Source of the DNA: Nemertoderma westbladi
Taxonomy: Eukaryota > Xenacoelomorpha > Nemertodermatida > Nemertodermatidae
Direction of reading: 5' to 3'
DNA length: 64,000 nt
Assembly (NCBI GenBank): GCA_032718475.1
Contig: JAUCBJ010007345.1
Span: 1 to 64,000 of the forward strand
The position numbers and the translations under genes are program-made. The notes under the pieces were generated by a model. That model ran no database searches. It was not told the origin of the DNA and was given only the letters and a program-made list of their open reading frames with translations. Each line of letters starts with the position of its first letter. The stretch's first letter is position 1. Shown here piece after piece: positions 51,687-62,712 of this stretch.

Positions 51687-52127
51687 TCACCCATTTATCC
51701 CGCTATCCTCGCTATCTACATCCTCCACATTATTATGATTACCACCACCACCACCCAACATCTCCAACATTCCCATCAACATCTCAATCCTTTCTTCCAT
51801 CGCCTTATCCCGCGCACACCTCTCAGCCTCCCTCGCTCTCCTATCCACCTCAGCCGCCATCTCCAACTCCCAATCTTCCCCCCATGCGCTCTTGTTTTTC
51901 TTCGCCCCTTCCTCCATATAATGCTTTTTTTCTATCACCTCCCACTCATTCCTAGGCTCTAAAAATCTCTCCACCCACGCTTCTTCTTTTTCTGTCAAAT
52001 ACATTGCTACCAGTATCATTTCGTTCTCATTATCATCTCCATCCTCCGCAATCTCATCATCCTTGATACTCTCATCATCCTCCACAATCTTATCCTCCGC
52101 AGTCTCATCTTCTCTAACCACATCCAT
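51687..52127 (-). CDS. Acidic coiled-coil hypothetical protein (146 aa)
   Basis: Starts MDVVREDETAEDKIVEDDES. It is highly acidic at the N-terminus, then a helical Glu/Arg/Ala/Met-rich middle (WELEMAAEVDRRAREAERCA) and a poly-Gly/Asn tail. No family recognised. It lies on the same strand as the next two unidentified ORFs. Confidence 0.45.
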   Translation of the reverse strand: MDVVREDETAEDKIVEDDESIKDDEIAEDGDDNENEMILVAMYLTEKEEAWVERFLEPRNEWEVIEKKHYMEEGAKKNKSAWGEDWELEMAAEVDRRAREAERCARDKAMEERIEMLMGMLEMLGGGGGNHNNVEDVDSEDSGING

Positions 52128-52279
52128 GTATAATAAATAATATGCATAATAATATTAATAACTAACGCTTGTGGTTGTATGTACCACTATAAACTATACA
52201 TAAGATATAATTGCATAATTAACTGCATAGATAATAAACCTAGGTAAAAAGTCTTATATATATAGGACTAAAGTCTATT

Positions 52280-53239
52280 TCGGCACTTTATTGGGCTCGA
52301 CCCCGGATAACCATGTCTTTATACGCCACGTAGCCGCTGCCAGCATTTCTTCATATTTAATTTCTATCTCGTCACTCTCGGGTAGTTTAACAAATCGGTA
52401 CAGGACATCGCCCTCAAAGTGTGCATTAGTCACCTTCGCATCTCTGATCTCTTGGGTTTCCTTTTCTTTTAACCCTATCCATACCGGGGGGGGGACTTTT
52501 GGAGACGCACTTTATTTGATTGCTTGGTTCAAAGCCAAACCACATTTATTGCAAGTGAAATTCCGTTACTTTTCCTAAAATTTATTATTCTTTATCTTAA
52601 AACAAAAATTAATTTTCATATTATTATTTATGACCATGAAAATGACACGTAAACTGACCTGTCTCTGAAATTGTCATATTATTGCTGAACTATTGTAGGA
52701 GGGAAATTTAAAATTCAATCAATTTAATATAAATTTAAAATCAATTTAAACATAATTATAGGATATAAATATTATATTTGAGCATTAGTGTGTGGCATAT
52801 TTGAAAAGAGGAATAAATTTTGTATCTAAAACTTTTTACTTTAAAGTAATATCATCACACCACACAAAGTTATATGCTTCCAAACTTTACGTCCCCAAAA
52901 GTCCCCCCCCCCCCCCCCCCGGTAGTTTGAGCGTCTAAAGTACCCCGGTATGGATAGGGTTAAGTCAGCAATATGCGCTTTGCAAGTGCCGAAGGATGTT
53001 AATAGGGCTGACTTTTTCTCCAGTTTGTTGGAGTTTATTTGCGGATAGTGGCTTGAAGGGAGTACAATAAAATCCCGAGACACAGCCTGGGATTTAGTCA
53101 CCGACCCCTTCAATGGGGTGGCCCAACTACGAATGAAAGGAGGTATCGACATTGTCACCTGTTGGTTGGTTATTCTACCCAACTCCACCTTACTCTTGAC
53201 AGGAAGTATAATAATAATAATAAATACTGGTAAATGCAT
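52280..53239 (-). pseudogene. Unidentified gene interrupted by a piggyBac-like MITE
   Basis: The right part (53239 to 52960) reads MHLPVFIIIIILPVKSKVEL, then TMSIPPFIRSWATPLKGSVT and a stretch ending TCKAHIADL. The left part (52472 to about 52280) reads KEKETQEIRDAKVTNAHFEG and ends WLSGVEPNKVPK. The two sides join in frame across one TTAA, so the MITE split a once continuous gene. The N-terminal hydrophobic IIIIIL is encoded by an AAT microsatellite. Function unknown; possibly a Polinton gene because of the setting. Confidence 0.5.
52473..52959. mobile_element. piggyBac-like MITE (487 bp)
   Basis: Flanked by TTAA (52469-52472 and 52960-52963), with perfect inverted ends CCCTATCCATACCGGGG / CCCCGGTATGGATAGGG. 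Internal GGGACTTTTGGAGACG / GTCCCCAAAAGTCCCC-like blocks are also inverted, and a run of 18 C (52903-52920) lies near the right end. It has no transposase. It differs from the 1542-bp element at 25969 except for the CCCTAT start. Confidence 0.9.
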
Positions 53240-53394
53240 GTATAATAAATAAATAAATAAATATATATAACATTTTAATGATATTTATTTCAATCGATAA
53301 TTCATTATACCCACAAATAATAATTTAACCGTTACCGTGACACCGACCAGAAACATGGTCTATTTATATAATAAAGTTTCTACCACTCAAAGAT

Positions 53395-53860
53395 TCACAC
53401 TGAATGTTTATTCTTCTTTATTTGAAGTTGCCCATTAGTCTCGATTTCATTGAAAATGTCTTCACCATCATCCGTATCATTGACGATGTCCTCTTCAAAG
53501 TCGCAGATATCTTCATACGCATAGCTATGTGTTTTATTCACGATGAGATAAATTTTTCGCTTAAGCGCTTGTTCTTTCATGGCTTGAGGTGTTTTCATCT
53601 TCATCAGAGCGCTCACACCCCCAACAAGGGTATCAATATCCTTATAATCATTCTTTTTTACAGCGCTGTCTACCCGTTCATTTTCTGCAATCGCGGGCAA
53701 CCAGATTTTTTTCTCATCCATTTCTTAGCAGTGACTTTTACTGCTTCGTACGTCTTCAGCTGACTAGCGTTGTTCGGCATTTCCACTTTCATTAGATCCT
53801 CGTCCGCTAATTCATCAAACGCAGCCTGTTAGCGTATTCAATTCCGCTAGCCAGCCCCAC
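53395..53860 (-). pseudogene. Unidentified ORF with upstream frameshift
   Basis: ORF 53721-53395 (MDEKKIWLPAIAENERVDSA, then an acidic IVNDTDDGEDIFNEIE tail). A related reading in other frames extends upstream to about 53860 (MKVEMPNNASQLKTYEAVKV), suggesting a longer gene broken near 53725. No domain recognised. Confidence 0.35.
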
Positions 53861-53881
53861 AAAGTAGGCTTTAAGCAATAT

Positions 53882-54342
53882 TGGGAGCACGAGGTTGATT
53901 ACCAATCAACCTCGTGTCACCCCAATAAACGGGGACAACAGGCCCCAGGGGAACACACACACAGCTGGGGTCAGAGGTTACACCTCCGGGAGAGAGAGAA
54001 TAACAGCAGTGGAGGGGAAACACTCCCAGAGAGATGGGAGGCGAGAAGTGAGTTATTAGCCAATGGGGGGAAAGCATCGACTGAGTAATGTAATGCAGCC
54101 AACGGTGCAATATATATTATCATTTGTTGCGCCAATTCATTCACTTCAGTAAGTCAGTTAGTTAGGACAGTACCAGAACTCTAATCACCATCTCCACCTA
54201 CTGTCAGCAATATTAAGCCATTTTAGCGGTACACTTCAGAAACATTCACTTTAACTGTGCTATATCTTATCTGATTATATCATACCCTTATGTTTATATA
54301 CATCGATCAATCAACAACCAGAACTCTTTTCACATACACACA
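53882..54342 (+). repeat. Probable BEL2 5' LTR
   Basis: Begins TGGGAGCACGAGG and ends near ...ACACACA at about 54342. It is followed by TGGGGACGCGTAGATTAG (from 54346), which could be a primer-binding site. TATATATTA at about 54109 precedes TTCAGTAAGTCAG (initiator-like) by about 35 bp. No second copy is in the window, so the ends are inferred. Confidence 0.45.
53888..53916. repeat. Perfect hairpin at the BEL2 LTR start
   Basis: CACGAGGTTGATT, a 3-nt loop ACC, then AATCAACCTCGTG: a 13-bp perfect stem within the first 35 bp of the presumed LTR. Confidence 0.8.
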
Positions 54343-54488
54343 CGGTGGGGACGCGTAGATTAGACACCGGATAAATCGGGATTCTCGGATCCCGTCACAG
54401 TGATTAGAGCCAACAACTGCCCTGAGTAATTAGATCCGAGCAGCTGCCCTAGTAATTAGAACCCAAACACTAGCTGACAGTCAAAGCA

Positions 54489-55439
54489 ATGAGTCGAGAA
54501 GGAGAAACGACACCGCCGCGGACCCCGGACGATGATAAAGACCTAAAGATCCGCGAGGCCGCAACGCGACGGTACCGACCCACAACGCCGGACCCATCGG
54601 TAACGGGCGATCCGGCAATCCAAGATGAGGGGGGCCGTCTACAACTAGAAGACAAGTCGGGAGAGGAGAAAGACGAGTCGACACAGAGCAACGGTCGATG
54701 TGCCAAAGTCACCGGCCAGCCACAGGCAGAGGGCGACGGACGGCCCACCAGAACGGCGACGGTGGGGCCGCCGGTACGACGCCGGACACGGATGGATAGA
54801 GGAGACGTCGGCGACAAAGACGTCGGGGTCAGCAACCGGCTCCGACGGGCCTACGCCGCAACCTGGAAACAGCTAAGAGAAGCCAAAGGAAGGGCCAGGA
54901 TAGACGAGATGAAGTTAAAGAAGCGGCTAGGTGTGTCGAACAAACATTTTGATTACTTAGTGCGCTTTGGGCAGGGAGAGCTAGCCGACGAGAGAGCGAG
55001 AGGGGTTGCCAGCGAACTGTTTGAACTATGGGAATGTAGGGGTATGAAACCTAGCGTAGTGTACGTAGGGCCATACTTAGTCGATGCCCGGGGAGTAAAA
55101 TTGGTGGGTTGGAGGAGACCACACGAGGGCGAATCTGAGGTTAACCCCGAGGATTCGGTCTCGTCGGTTGGAGAAAGTTCCGGGAGGCGGGGGAAAACTA
55201 GTAGGACGGGAAGGCGGAGGGAGTCCGTAGTAATCGATAAGTCCACTACATCCTCAACAAAAGGAAAACGGGTGCGAGAAATAGATCTGGCATGCCAACT
55301 CGATCTGGCGGTGCTAGACCAGAGAGAATTAGAGAGACAATTAGAGGAAGAGAGTGCATTAATAGAGAAGGAGAAAGAACTGGTTAGAAAGAATAGAGAG
55401 AGGGCCGAGAAGGCCGCAAGAAGCTTTAATATGTTTTGA
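54489..55439 (+). CDS. BEL2 gag N-terminal extension (316 aa)
   Basis: MSREGETTPPRTPDDDKDLK start; a disordered, charged N-terminal 110 residues, a helical domain (RLRRAYAATWKQLREAKGRA ... FDYLVRFGQGELADERARG) and a C-terminal coiled coil. The frame stops at 55437-55439. The coiled coil continues in another frame at 55459, so this is the first part of a broken polyprotein. Confidence 0.55.
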   Translation: MSREGETTPPRTPDDDKDLKIREAATRRYRPTTPDPSVTGDPAIQDEGGRLQLEDKSGEEKDESTQSNGRCAKVTGQPQAEGDGRPTRTATVGPPVRRRTRMDRGDVGDKDVGVSNRLRRAYAATWKQLREAKGRARIDEMKLKKRLGVSNKHFDYLVRFGQGELADERARGVASELFELWECRGMKPSVVYVGPYLVDARGVKLVGWRRPHEGESEVNPEDSVSSVGESSGRRGKTSRTGRRRESVVIDKSTTSSTKGKRVREIDLACQLDLAVLDQRELERQLEEESALIEKEKELVRKNRERAEKAARSFNMF

Positions 55440-55444
55440 ATGTG

Positions 55445-56269
55445 AGGAAATAGGGAGGATGGAAAGAAAGGAGCGAGAAGAGCATGAGGATGCGAGAGAG
55501 GCAGGACGTAAGGAGCGTGAGATGGCGAGGGAAGTGAGACGGATGGAGAGAGTTGCGAGAGAGGCGGAATTAGCTGATCAGAGTGCGCGGGAGGATCTGG
55601 AGAGAGAGGCAACGGGGAAGCGTGTGCGGGATGATTTACATGCCCGCCTAAGGGGGCTTATTCAATATCAAGCCAAACAGAAGCGCCGACTGGAACTGGC
55701 GCAGATGGGGCTATCAGAGAGCGAGACTGGCTCGAGTATTTACGAGGAGCCAGGAGTTAGGGGAACATTTATTAATACTCCACTTACAGGGACCGCACGA
55801 CAGACCCAAGACTGGTGTGACCATGCGGGCGGGGGGGGGGGGGGGGGGGGCTAATAATAATACAGTAGATAACGTTAATATTAATAGTACCGTATTGGAT
55901 AATTCTAACCAAACTTTTATTGCAGGAAATATTTTACCTAGTAGTAGTAATTTAAATTTAAATATAAATAATTCAAATAATCCGAATAGTCCTAATTCAA
56001 ATAATCTAAATCTGAATTTACAAAATAATTCAAATAATGTAATCACGGAAGATAAATCAAATAATTTAAATCTAAATCCGAATTTACAAAATAATTCAAA
56101 TAATCTTATTTCAAACAAACAAAATAATACCATCTCTGATTTGGGTGTGCAAAATAATTTAATTGAATTGGAAGATTTAATTGATTTAACAGACGGTGTT
56201 AATAGTGGTGCTATTAATGTGAGCGTGGCGGACGCGCAGCGCATAGCCCGGCGAATGAGGGCCTGGTAG
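55445..56269 (+). pseudogene. BEL2 gag extension: coiled coil and Asn-rich part
   Basis: Frame 1 (to 55854) carries the coiled coil MERKEREEHEDAREAGRKER and onward. It runs into a 20-G tract (55831-55850). After the tract the frame 2 reading is strongly Asn-rich (NNNTVDNVNINSTVLDNSNQ, SNNLNLNLQNNSNN) to 56269. The length of the G tract decides the phase between the two parts. Confidence 0.5.
55831..55850. repeat. Poly(G) tract, 20 G
   Basis: Uninterrupted 20-G run between two coding segments of BEL2. Similar runs occur in the same element at 56630-56647 (18 G) and 57527-57542 (16 G). Confidence 0.9.
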
Positions 56270-56530
56270 GCCGCGTAGTTAGTAGGCCGGAAGTGGCGGG
56301 GTTGAGCCAACCCGAAGGGGGCCTGGTAGGTCGTACAGTTGGTAGGCCGGAAGTTGTGGGGTTGAGCCAACCCGAAGGGGGCCTGGTAGGCCACCTAGTT
56401 AGTAGGCAGGAAGTGGCGGGGTTGAGCCAACCCAAAAGGGGCCTCGTAGGCCATGTAGGTAGTAGGCAGGATGTGGCGGGGTTGAGTCAACCCGAGGGGG
56501 GCCTGGTAGGCCACGCAGTAGTAGAGAGAG
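56260..56530 (+). repeat. 60-bp in-frame tandem repeat in BEL2 gag
   Basis: About four and a half copies of a 60-bp unit (GGCCTGGTAGGCC ... GTTGAGCCAACCCGAAGGG), encoding 20-residue repeats of the type GLVGR.VGRPEVVGLSQPEG. Copies differ by several substitutions. Confidence 0.85.
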
Positions 56531-56729
56531 AGGCGGGGGTGAATAGACCCAGCCGCAATAGAGATAGTGCGTCGACTCGAGAGGAGTGTAGAAGTGAAGT
56601 AAGAGGTAATGGAGTGATAGGTGGCGAGTGGGGGGGGGGGGGGGGGGCTACAGGAGCCACACAACAAGAAGTTAGCGGCAAGAGGGGGCCGAATTAGGTA
56701 AACCGCAACACCCGGCGACGGGGAGTAAT

Positions 56730-57446
56730 ATGGGGATTGCGAGTATCCCCAGTGGTGCACGATCGAGCAGAGAGAGACAGGTTGACGTCGCGAGAGGGCG
56801 GACGAAGCGTCGAGCCCGATCAGAAGAGGGAAGAAGAACAGTGGAGTTTAACCGGGAGGTCGACGGGAGATCTCACGAGCGGGAATACTACACTGGAGAG
56901 AGAAGAAGAGAAGAAAGTAGAAGAAGTGTCGTTGCGAACGACAGGAGAGCGAGGACGGATAGCGAGCCGTCGGTAGTCGAGGTGGAAATGGAGAGTCAGT
57001 GGGGTCGAACTTCGGGAGATTGCCGTCGTCCCGGAGAAACGCGACCTGACGAGGCGCACTACACGCCGATATAGGGGTACGCGATGTACCAATACAAGGA
57101 CGAGAACAGTAGAGGGGGTCGAAGAGAAACTTCCTGGCGGGATCTACCTACCGATCGAGAATACGGTAGCCGCGAGGAGGACTATTCGAAAAGATTAAGC
57201 TTCGATCCCGAGCGACACATACAGACTGCAGGACATACTGTAGGCCTTACTGTACATACTGTAGGCCTTACTGTACATACTATGGGCCATGCTGGGAGAG
57301 ATAATGTAGGCGATAGGATAGCGCGGACGACGGGATTAAACCCGGAAGTCGTGGAGTACATACCGGCAGGTAGGCCAGAAGTTGATAGGCCTATACCGGT
57401 ACCAGCACAGCAGTATGACTACAGCATGCAAGGACATAACATATAG
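56730..57446 (+). pseudogene. BEL2 gag extension: Arg/Glu-rich part
   Basis: Two segments in the same frame (56730-57074, 57084-57446) are rich in R, E and S (RGRTKRRARSEEGRRTVEFN), with a short HTVGLTV repeat. They lie in frame with the gag core that starts at 57480, separated by TAG codons at 57072 and 57444. Confidence 0.45.
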
Positions 57447-57479
57447 CCAGGGGAGGGGGGGATTATTGCGGATAGGTGC

Positions 57480-58988
57480 ATGGGCCCCAATATATTAACA
57501 TCAACCCCAGTACCAAACATACCGGTGGGGGGGGGGGGGGGGCAGGGTGACATTCCCCCATCACAATATCAACAATATACCCCAGTAGGAGCAAGAACAA
57601 CAGACCCCTTGGACGAGAATAGATCATGCGACAACGAAATATGGAGGGGGCCGCTACCCCCACTGATATATCCGACGCAAAGGAAGACAGCAAATAGGAT
57701 GAACGGACCGCACCCAACAGGAGAAATTATACAGCATCCATCGAATCCATTGGAGGCACAAGCAATGGGAATGGCTACATTAATCGATGCCTTAAAAACC
57801 AGGATCGAGCTACCACCCGTGGAACCATTCAAATTCGATGGAAGTAGGCCGGAAGAATACCTACAGTTTTGGCGAATGTATAGTAATGAAATATTAACAA
57901 AGAATTTGACGCAGGCGGAGTGCCTAAAGTATCTACAAGTGTATACAGGAGGCCCAGCATACGACATCGTGAGGCAATACCAGGGCATCGAGGGCAGCTT
58001 TACGACAGCATGGCGGGCGCTAGACAGGGAATACAGGCACCCGGCCAAGATCATCCGGCAAACCCTGAGAGGCATAACATCGGGTGGCCTACAGGATAAC
58101 CCCGTTAGCATAAAGACATTCGCTAACAATGTCGAAAAGGCGCTAATCGTGCTAAAGACACTGGACGCGCCATACGAACTCAACGCGTCTAACAACATCA
58201 CTACGATAGTGCAGGCACTACCGATTTGGCTGCGCAATAAGTGGAGAAAAATTGCTTTCACCACTCGAGATAAGAAGGGCGCGGAACCGGGTTTAGAAGA
58301 GATGTCGAGCTTCTTAAACTATGAAGCTGAACTAATAACAGATCCAGTCTATAGTGAGGATAGCCTGGGAAAGGGACCAAGGACCGATTACCACAGGCCG
58401 AAACCAGAGAACAACGCGTCGAATGCATTGCCAAAGCTCAGAGAGTTACTGCCGTACGCAGCGACGCAGGGGACTTCTAGTCCACAAGTAGCCGGGGGTA
58501 AGACCACATCATGGAGTGGACAGGGGAAAAATAACAACACAAATAAACATAACTCCAGCACGCCCAGTAGGCCGAACCCAAACAATAAGAATAGTAGGGA
58601 CTTTGGTACAAATATAAGTGCGATATGCAACGCACTTTATAAGGATGGCTACAACCCAAAGAGCAAATGCCAATTACATACAAATGCACTTCATCAGACC
58701 ATGAACTGCAGGTACTGGCAGGCGCTACCCAGAGAAGATCAGGTAGAATACGTGAGGAGAAATAAAATCTGTTCGCGATGTGTGATGAGTGGACATAGGG
58801 CTAACCAATGCAAGGAAACGCCAATCAAGTTCGGTCAAAATAAAGGTCAGACAATGGCAACAAGCACCGTGGGAGCAAAGAAGAGAGGAACGGTACTACT
58901 TGGGGTAGTACCAGTGCGAGTGATCGGAGAAGGCAATCGATCAGTGACCACACTGATGCTGGTCGACAGTGGTGCAGCCTTCACCTAA
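57480..58988 (+). pseudogene. gag: BEL2 gag core and start of protease
   Basis: The segment has PPVEPFKFDGSRPEEYLQFW, the DUF1759 gag start also seen in BEL1 (PPKFSGSSKHWHTF), then FTTAWRALDREYRHPAKIIR and TLRGITSGG. A zinc knuckle CSRCVMSGHRANQC lies at about residues 432-445. The protease active site VDSGAAFT follows, with an in-frame TAA immediately after (58986-58988). The same frame resumes as VEDWVAEEIGLRTR. A 16-G tract sits near the start (57527-57542). Confidence 0.8.
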
Positions 58989-59378
58989 GTTGAGGATTGG
59001 GTGGCCGAAGAGATAGGATTGAGAACGAGGCCAAGTAGAATGGCGGTAACAACCATCTCTAGCAAAGATGAGGTACTGGAGATGAGGACCGGACGGTGCG
59101 CGATAGCAGCGGTGGCACCGGGATGCGACTATGGGGCGACCATCGACCCCATCCAGGTGATAGAGTCGATAAATATCAATGCCAGGCGGCCAACCAACAT
59201 CGAGGTCAAACAATATAGATTCCTGGACAGTATCGACTTCTCAATCCCAGAGGTGGACGTTAGGAAGGTATCCATCATAGTAGGAATGGACTGCCCAACG
59301 GCCCACGAGAGAATGCAAACGGTCTTTGGCGAAGACAGGCAGTGTGACCCGGTGGCGATATTAACACCATTCGGGTAG
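58989..59378 (+). pseudogene. BEL2 protease, C-terminal part
   Basis: Same frame as the gag segment. VEDWVAEEIGLRTRPSRMAV, then IEVKQYRFLDSIDFSIPEVD and VSIIVGMDCPTAHERMQTVF, consistent with the DUF1758-type protease of BEL/Pao. Ends at TAG 59376-59378, and the next domain is in another frame. Confidence 0.65.
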
Positions 59379-59385
59379 ACGCTGA

Positions 59386-60849
59386 TTGGCCCAATTAAGA
59401 GTAAAATACCATTTAGGATGTTGGAGACATCAGGCTGCATGTTCGCGGAAACTATGCGAGAGATGGAGGATGAGGGCTGAGGAGCAGCTCAGGAGACTGC
59501 TCAGGCAGGATTTTGAGGGATTAAAAGAGACCGGGGTTGGAACCTCGGTAGAAGACAAGCAGGCTCTACAGAGCGTAAAGGAGTCGATGACATGCGACGA
59601 GGGGCGGTATACCATAGGGATGGTATGGTAGCTACCGAAGCTACCGCTACCCGACAATAGAGGGATGGTACTCACGAGGCTTCGTAAGTTGAAGCAGACA
59701 CTAAAACGGAGCACCGAGAAGAATGAGTACATCCACGTATATACGTATCCACGCATACAAGGATGGGCCGTAGAACTACCGGTCGACGAACCAAACACGG
59801 ACAGGACCTATTACCTGCCACTCCACGTGGCTCTAGACCCGAAGAAAGGTAAACTGCTGATGGTAGTTGATGCATCAGCTAAAACCAACGGCAAATGCCT
59901 AAACGATTATCTGCTGGAGGGTCCCAACATCTACAACTCAGGGATCGAGGTCCTACTTAGATTCAGGAATGGGAAACACGCCTTCACCTGTGAGATAGAA
60001 GGCATGTTCAACCAAGTCCGTGTGACGGAAGAGGATAGCGACAGCCAACACTTCTTATGGTACAACGGCGATGAGGAACCGTCGACAATACCGATGTACA
60101 AGATGATAGTACAGAATATGGGAGTCAAGTCGTCTTTGTTCACGACGACTATGGCTGTAAGAGACATAGTAAAGGGAAGGGAAGATAAATACAGCGCTAG
60201 GGCCGTCGATATGATTCAACGCGGCTTCTATGTAGACGACGGTATGGAGTCTGGAAACACGGTTAAGGAATTACTGGATACAGGGCGCGAGGTTTGCGAC
60301 ATCCTTAAGGGATCCGGCTTTAACCTAACCAAATTCCAATCCAGATCAGAGGAATTTATCAAGGCCATAAAGGATGAGAGACCAGAATTGACCATGGATA
60401 ATCCCACGACAGCTAAGGGACAGGACATGGCGACCAAGCAAATAGAGTCCCAACAGAAGGCACTGGGGATCGTGTGGAACAGAGAGACAGATGAGCTGAA
60501 GTACCAATTAAGCCAGGAGGGCGCAGACATCCACACGAAAAGGGGCTATGTGTCGTACATAGCAAGGATATACGATCCCCTAGGCCTAGCATCCCCATTA
60601 TTAGTCACGGGGAAACAGATACTCAAGAGAGTATACAAACTAAAGGATGAGTGGGATGCAGGGATACCAGAGGAGATCAGCAAGCAGTGGTGTAAATGGA
60701 CAGAGAGTTTAGAGCAGATGGGAACATACAGCATGCCACGAGTGTATTTCCCAGGGGAACATGACGAATCTGGATCTACATATGTTCTCCAATGCGTCGT
60801 TAGAGGCATACGGAGTAGCACTCTACTTAGTACAACGAGAGGGGGTTGA
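59386..60849 (+). pseudogene. pol: BEL2 reverse transcriptase
   Basis: Frame 1, with a TAG at 59629-59631. NTDRTYYLPLHVALDPKKGK and LLMVVDASAKTNGKCLNDYL are followed by FTCEIEGMFNQVRV (catalytic Asp replaced by Glu: CEIEGMF versus CDVEAMF in BEL1), FYVDDGMES (intact YVDD box) and YDPLGLASPLL. The frame is lost at the start of RNase H (about 60780). Confidence 0.8.
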
Positions 60850-61549
60850 CAAGCCCAGACTTGCCTTCAGCAAGGCGAAGTCGATGCTACCAGATTCAGC
60901 ATCGGTCCCAAAACTCGAATTGACAGCTGCGAGGCTAGGAGTTAGGGCCACAGCCTACTTAATGGACGCTATTCCCAACATAGTGGAGACACACTACTGG
61001 ACGGTTTCCATGGTAGTGCTTGGTTGGCTACATAACGAAAGGACAAGATACCCTATATTCATCGCAAATAGGGTGGACGAAATAAGGGCGACCACAGAAC
61101 TGGAAAGGTGGCACTACTGCCCAACGGACGAGAACCCAGCGGACTTGTTATTGAGGGGCATGGCACGCCACACTTTCTTGAAGAAGGAAGTATTGTGGCA
61201 ACACGGGCCACAGTTTCTGAACAATAAGGAGGCCTGGCCGCCGATGAGAAAGGTGGACCCGGGCTCAGGAGAAGTAGCGTTAGAGGAAGAAGAGGGAGAT
61301 TCAGAGGGGGAAGATATATATAGCCAAATGGTGAGGGAGATAAGGGACGTGCAACCAAAACCGGGAGAATTGTGCGACAACCCGACGGATAAACTCCTTA
61401 GTTACAGCTCTAGTTGGTACAAGACCAAGAAATTAGTGGCGTACTGTAGAGCCTTCGGGGATTTCCTCAAGGGAGTCAGCAAGGACGTAAAATTTAGAAC
61501 AACCATCGATCTGGAGGGAGCGGCCAAAGCAGTCATCCACTACGAGTAG
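60761..61549 (+). pseudogene. pol: BEL2 RNase H and connection domain
   Basis: Frame 2. LHMFSNASLEAYGVALYLVQ (first catalytic Asp of the SDAS motif is Asn here), KLELTAARLGVRATAYL, THYWTVSMVVLGWLH (Asp replaced by Val) and HYCPTDENPADLLLRG. Ends in TAG 61547-61549. Two acidic positions are changed, so the enzyme is dead. Confidence 0.75.
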
Positions 61550-61602
61550 AGAAAGAACTACAGCAACGAGATGGAACGCGTCGGTAAACAACTGCATCTC
61601 CG

Positions 61603-62385
61603 ATGGGACAGCGAGCTGATAGTGCTGCACCACAACTTAATGATGACGGGATTCTAGTAATGAACTCTAGGGTATTGAACAACAACAGTATTGTAATATC
61701 GCCAAAGCCCATCATCATACCTACTGGATCGCCGATAGTCCACCAGATTATATGGGACTCCCACAAGTTGATATTGCACGGGGACACCAACCGAACCCTC
61801 ACGGAGATACGGAGGACCTTTTGGGTCAAACAGTTGAGGAAGAAGGTAAAGGCGGTAGTGGGGCAGTGCCAGACCTGCCGACGAGAGAAGGAGCGAGCCA
61901 TACAGGAGATGGCACCACTACCGGCGAGTAGGGTAAGACAACATGACCCGCCATTTACGCATTGCGGTATGGATATGTTCGGGCCAATAAAGATTAAGGT
62001 GATGCGACACACGGAGAAACGCTACGGTATTATATTCGTGTGTAACAACACGCGGGCTGTAGGGATAGAACTCGCCCAAGATGCAACCGCATCAGCATTC
62101 ATTAATGCTCTAGAAAGGTTTAGAGACCACAATGGTGGGACGATCGCAGTAATATATTCTGACAGCGGGACCAACTTTGTGGGGGTGCAGAACGAGATGG
62201 CAGAGGCCTTGGATATCCTGGAAGGGGAGGAAGTCAGGGCAGCCATGAGAAGGCGTCAGGTAAAGTGGGAAAGGAGGACGCCGTATGCTCCGCATACCCT
62301 AGGATGCGTCGAGAGACTCGTGGGTAGTTCGAAGCGTCTGATGACGAATGACGTAGGCCAGAATGTGGATTATGAAATAGAGTAA
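61603..62385 (+). pseudogene. pol: BEL2 integrase, C-terminally truncated
   Basis: Frame 1. The HHCC zinc finger ends QCQTCRREKERA. The catalytic residues are D (THCGMDMFGPI), D (VIYSDSGTNFVG) and E (LGCVERLVGSSKR). The DUF5641-like C-terminal domain seen in BEL1 is absent; the reading ends at TAA 62383-62385 soon after the Glu. Confidence 0.8.
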
Positions 62386-62712
62386 TCCATTGGCAATAGT
62401 AAGTAGTAGCACAGTAGTAGGATTGAATTAAATTAAAATATTAAAAATAGAATAGGAAATTATAGAAAATTACAAATTATGGTAACAGTAGGAAAATTAT
62501 TCTGGAACATAATTAAAGTAACGGACAAAATTGCAATCTAGGGTACAATTTGGTAGCTTCAGAATTTAAGTAGTAAAATTTAGGCTATAACTCAGAATTA
62601 AGTAAGGGATAGGCCATTGTCGAACTGTACAGACCATCCTAATCTTATCACTCATCTGTACTGCGACTTGGCAAGGCACCACCTTACAGGTGAGCGAGTG
62701 AGAGAGTTCGAA
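62386..62712 (+). other. Spacer between BEL2 integrase and the exonuclease-like ORF
   Basis: A+T-rich, no LTR-like ends. The frame of the next ORF is open back to 62617, but no ATG is found before 62713. Confidence 0.4.

Noticed and set aside
55714-56760. Long minus-strand ORFs opposite the BEL2 gag extension
   Set aside because: Shadows of the plus-strand repeats and Asn-rich coding; products are low-complexity.
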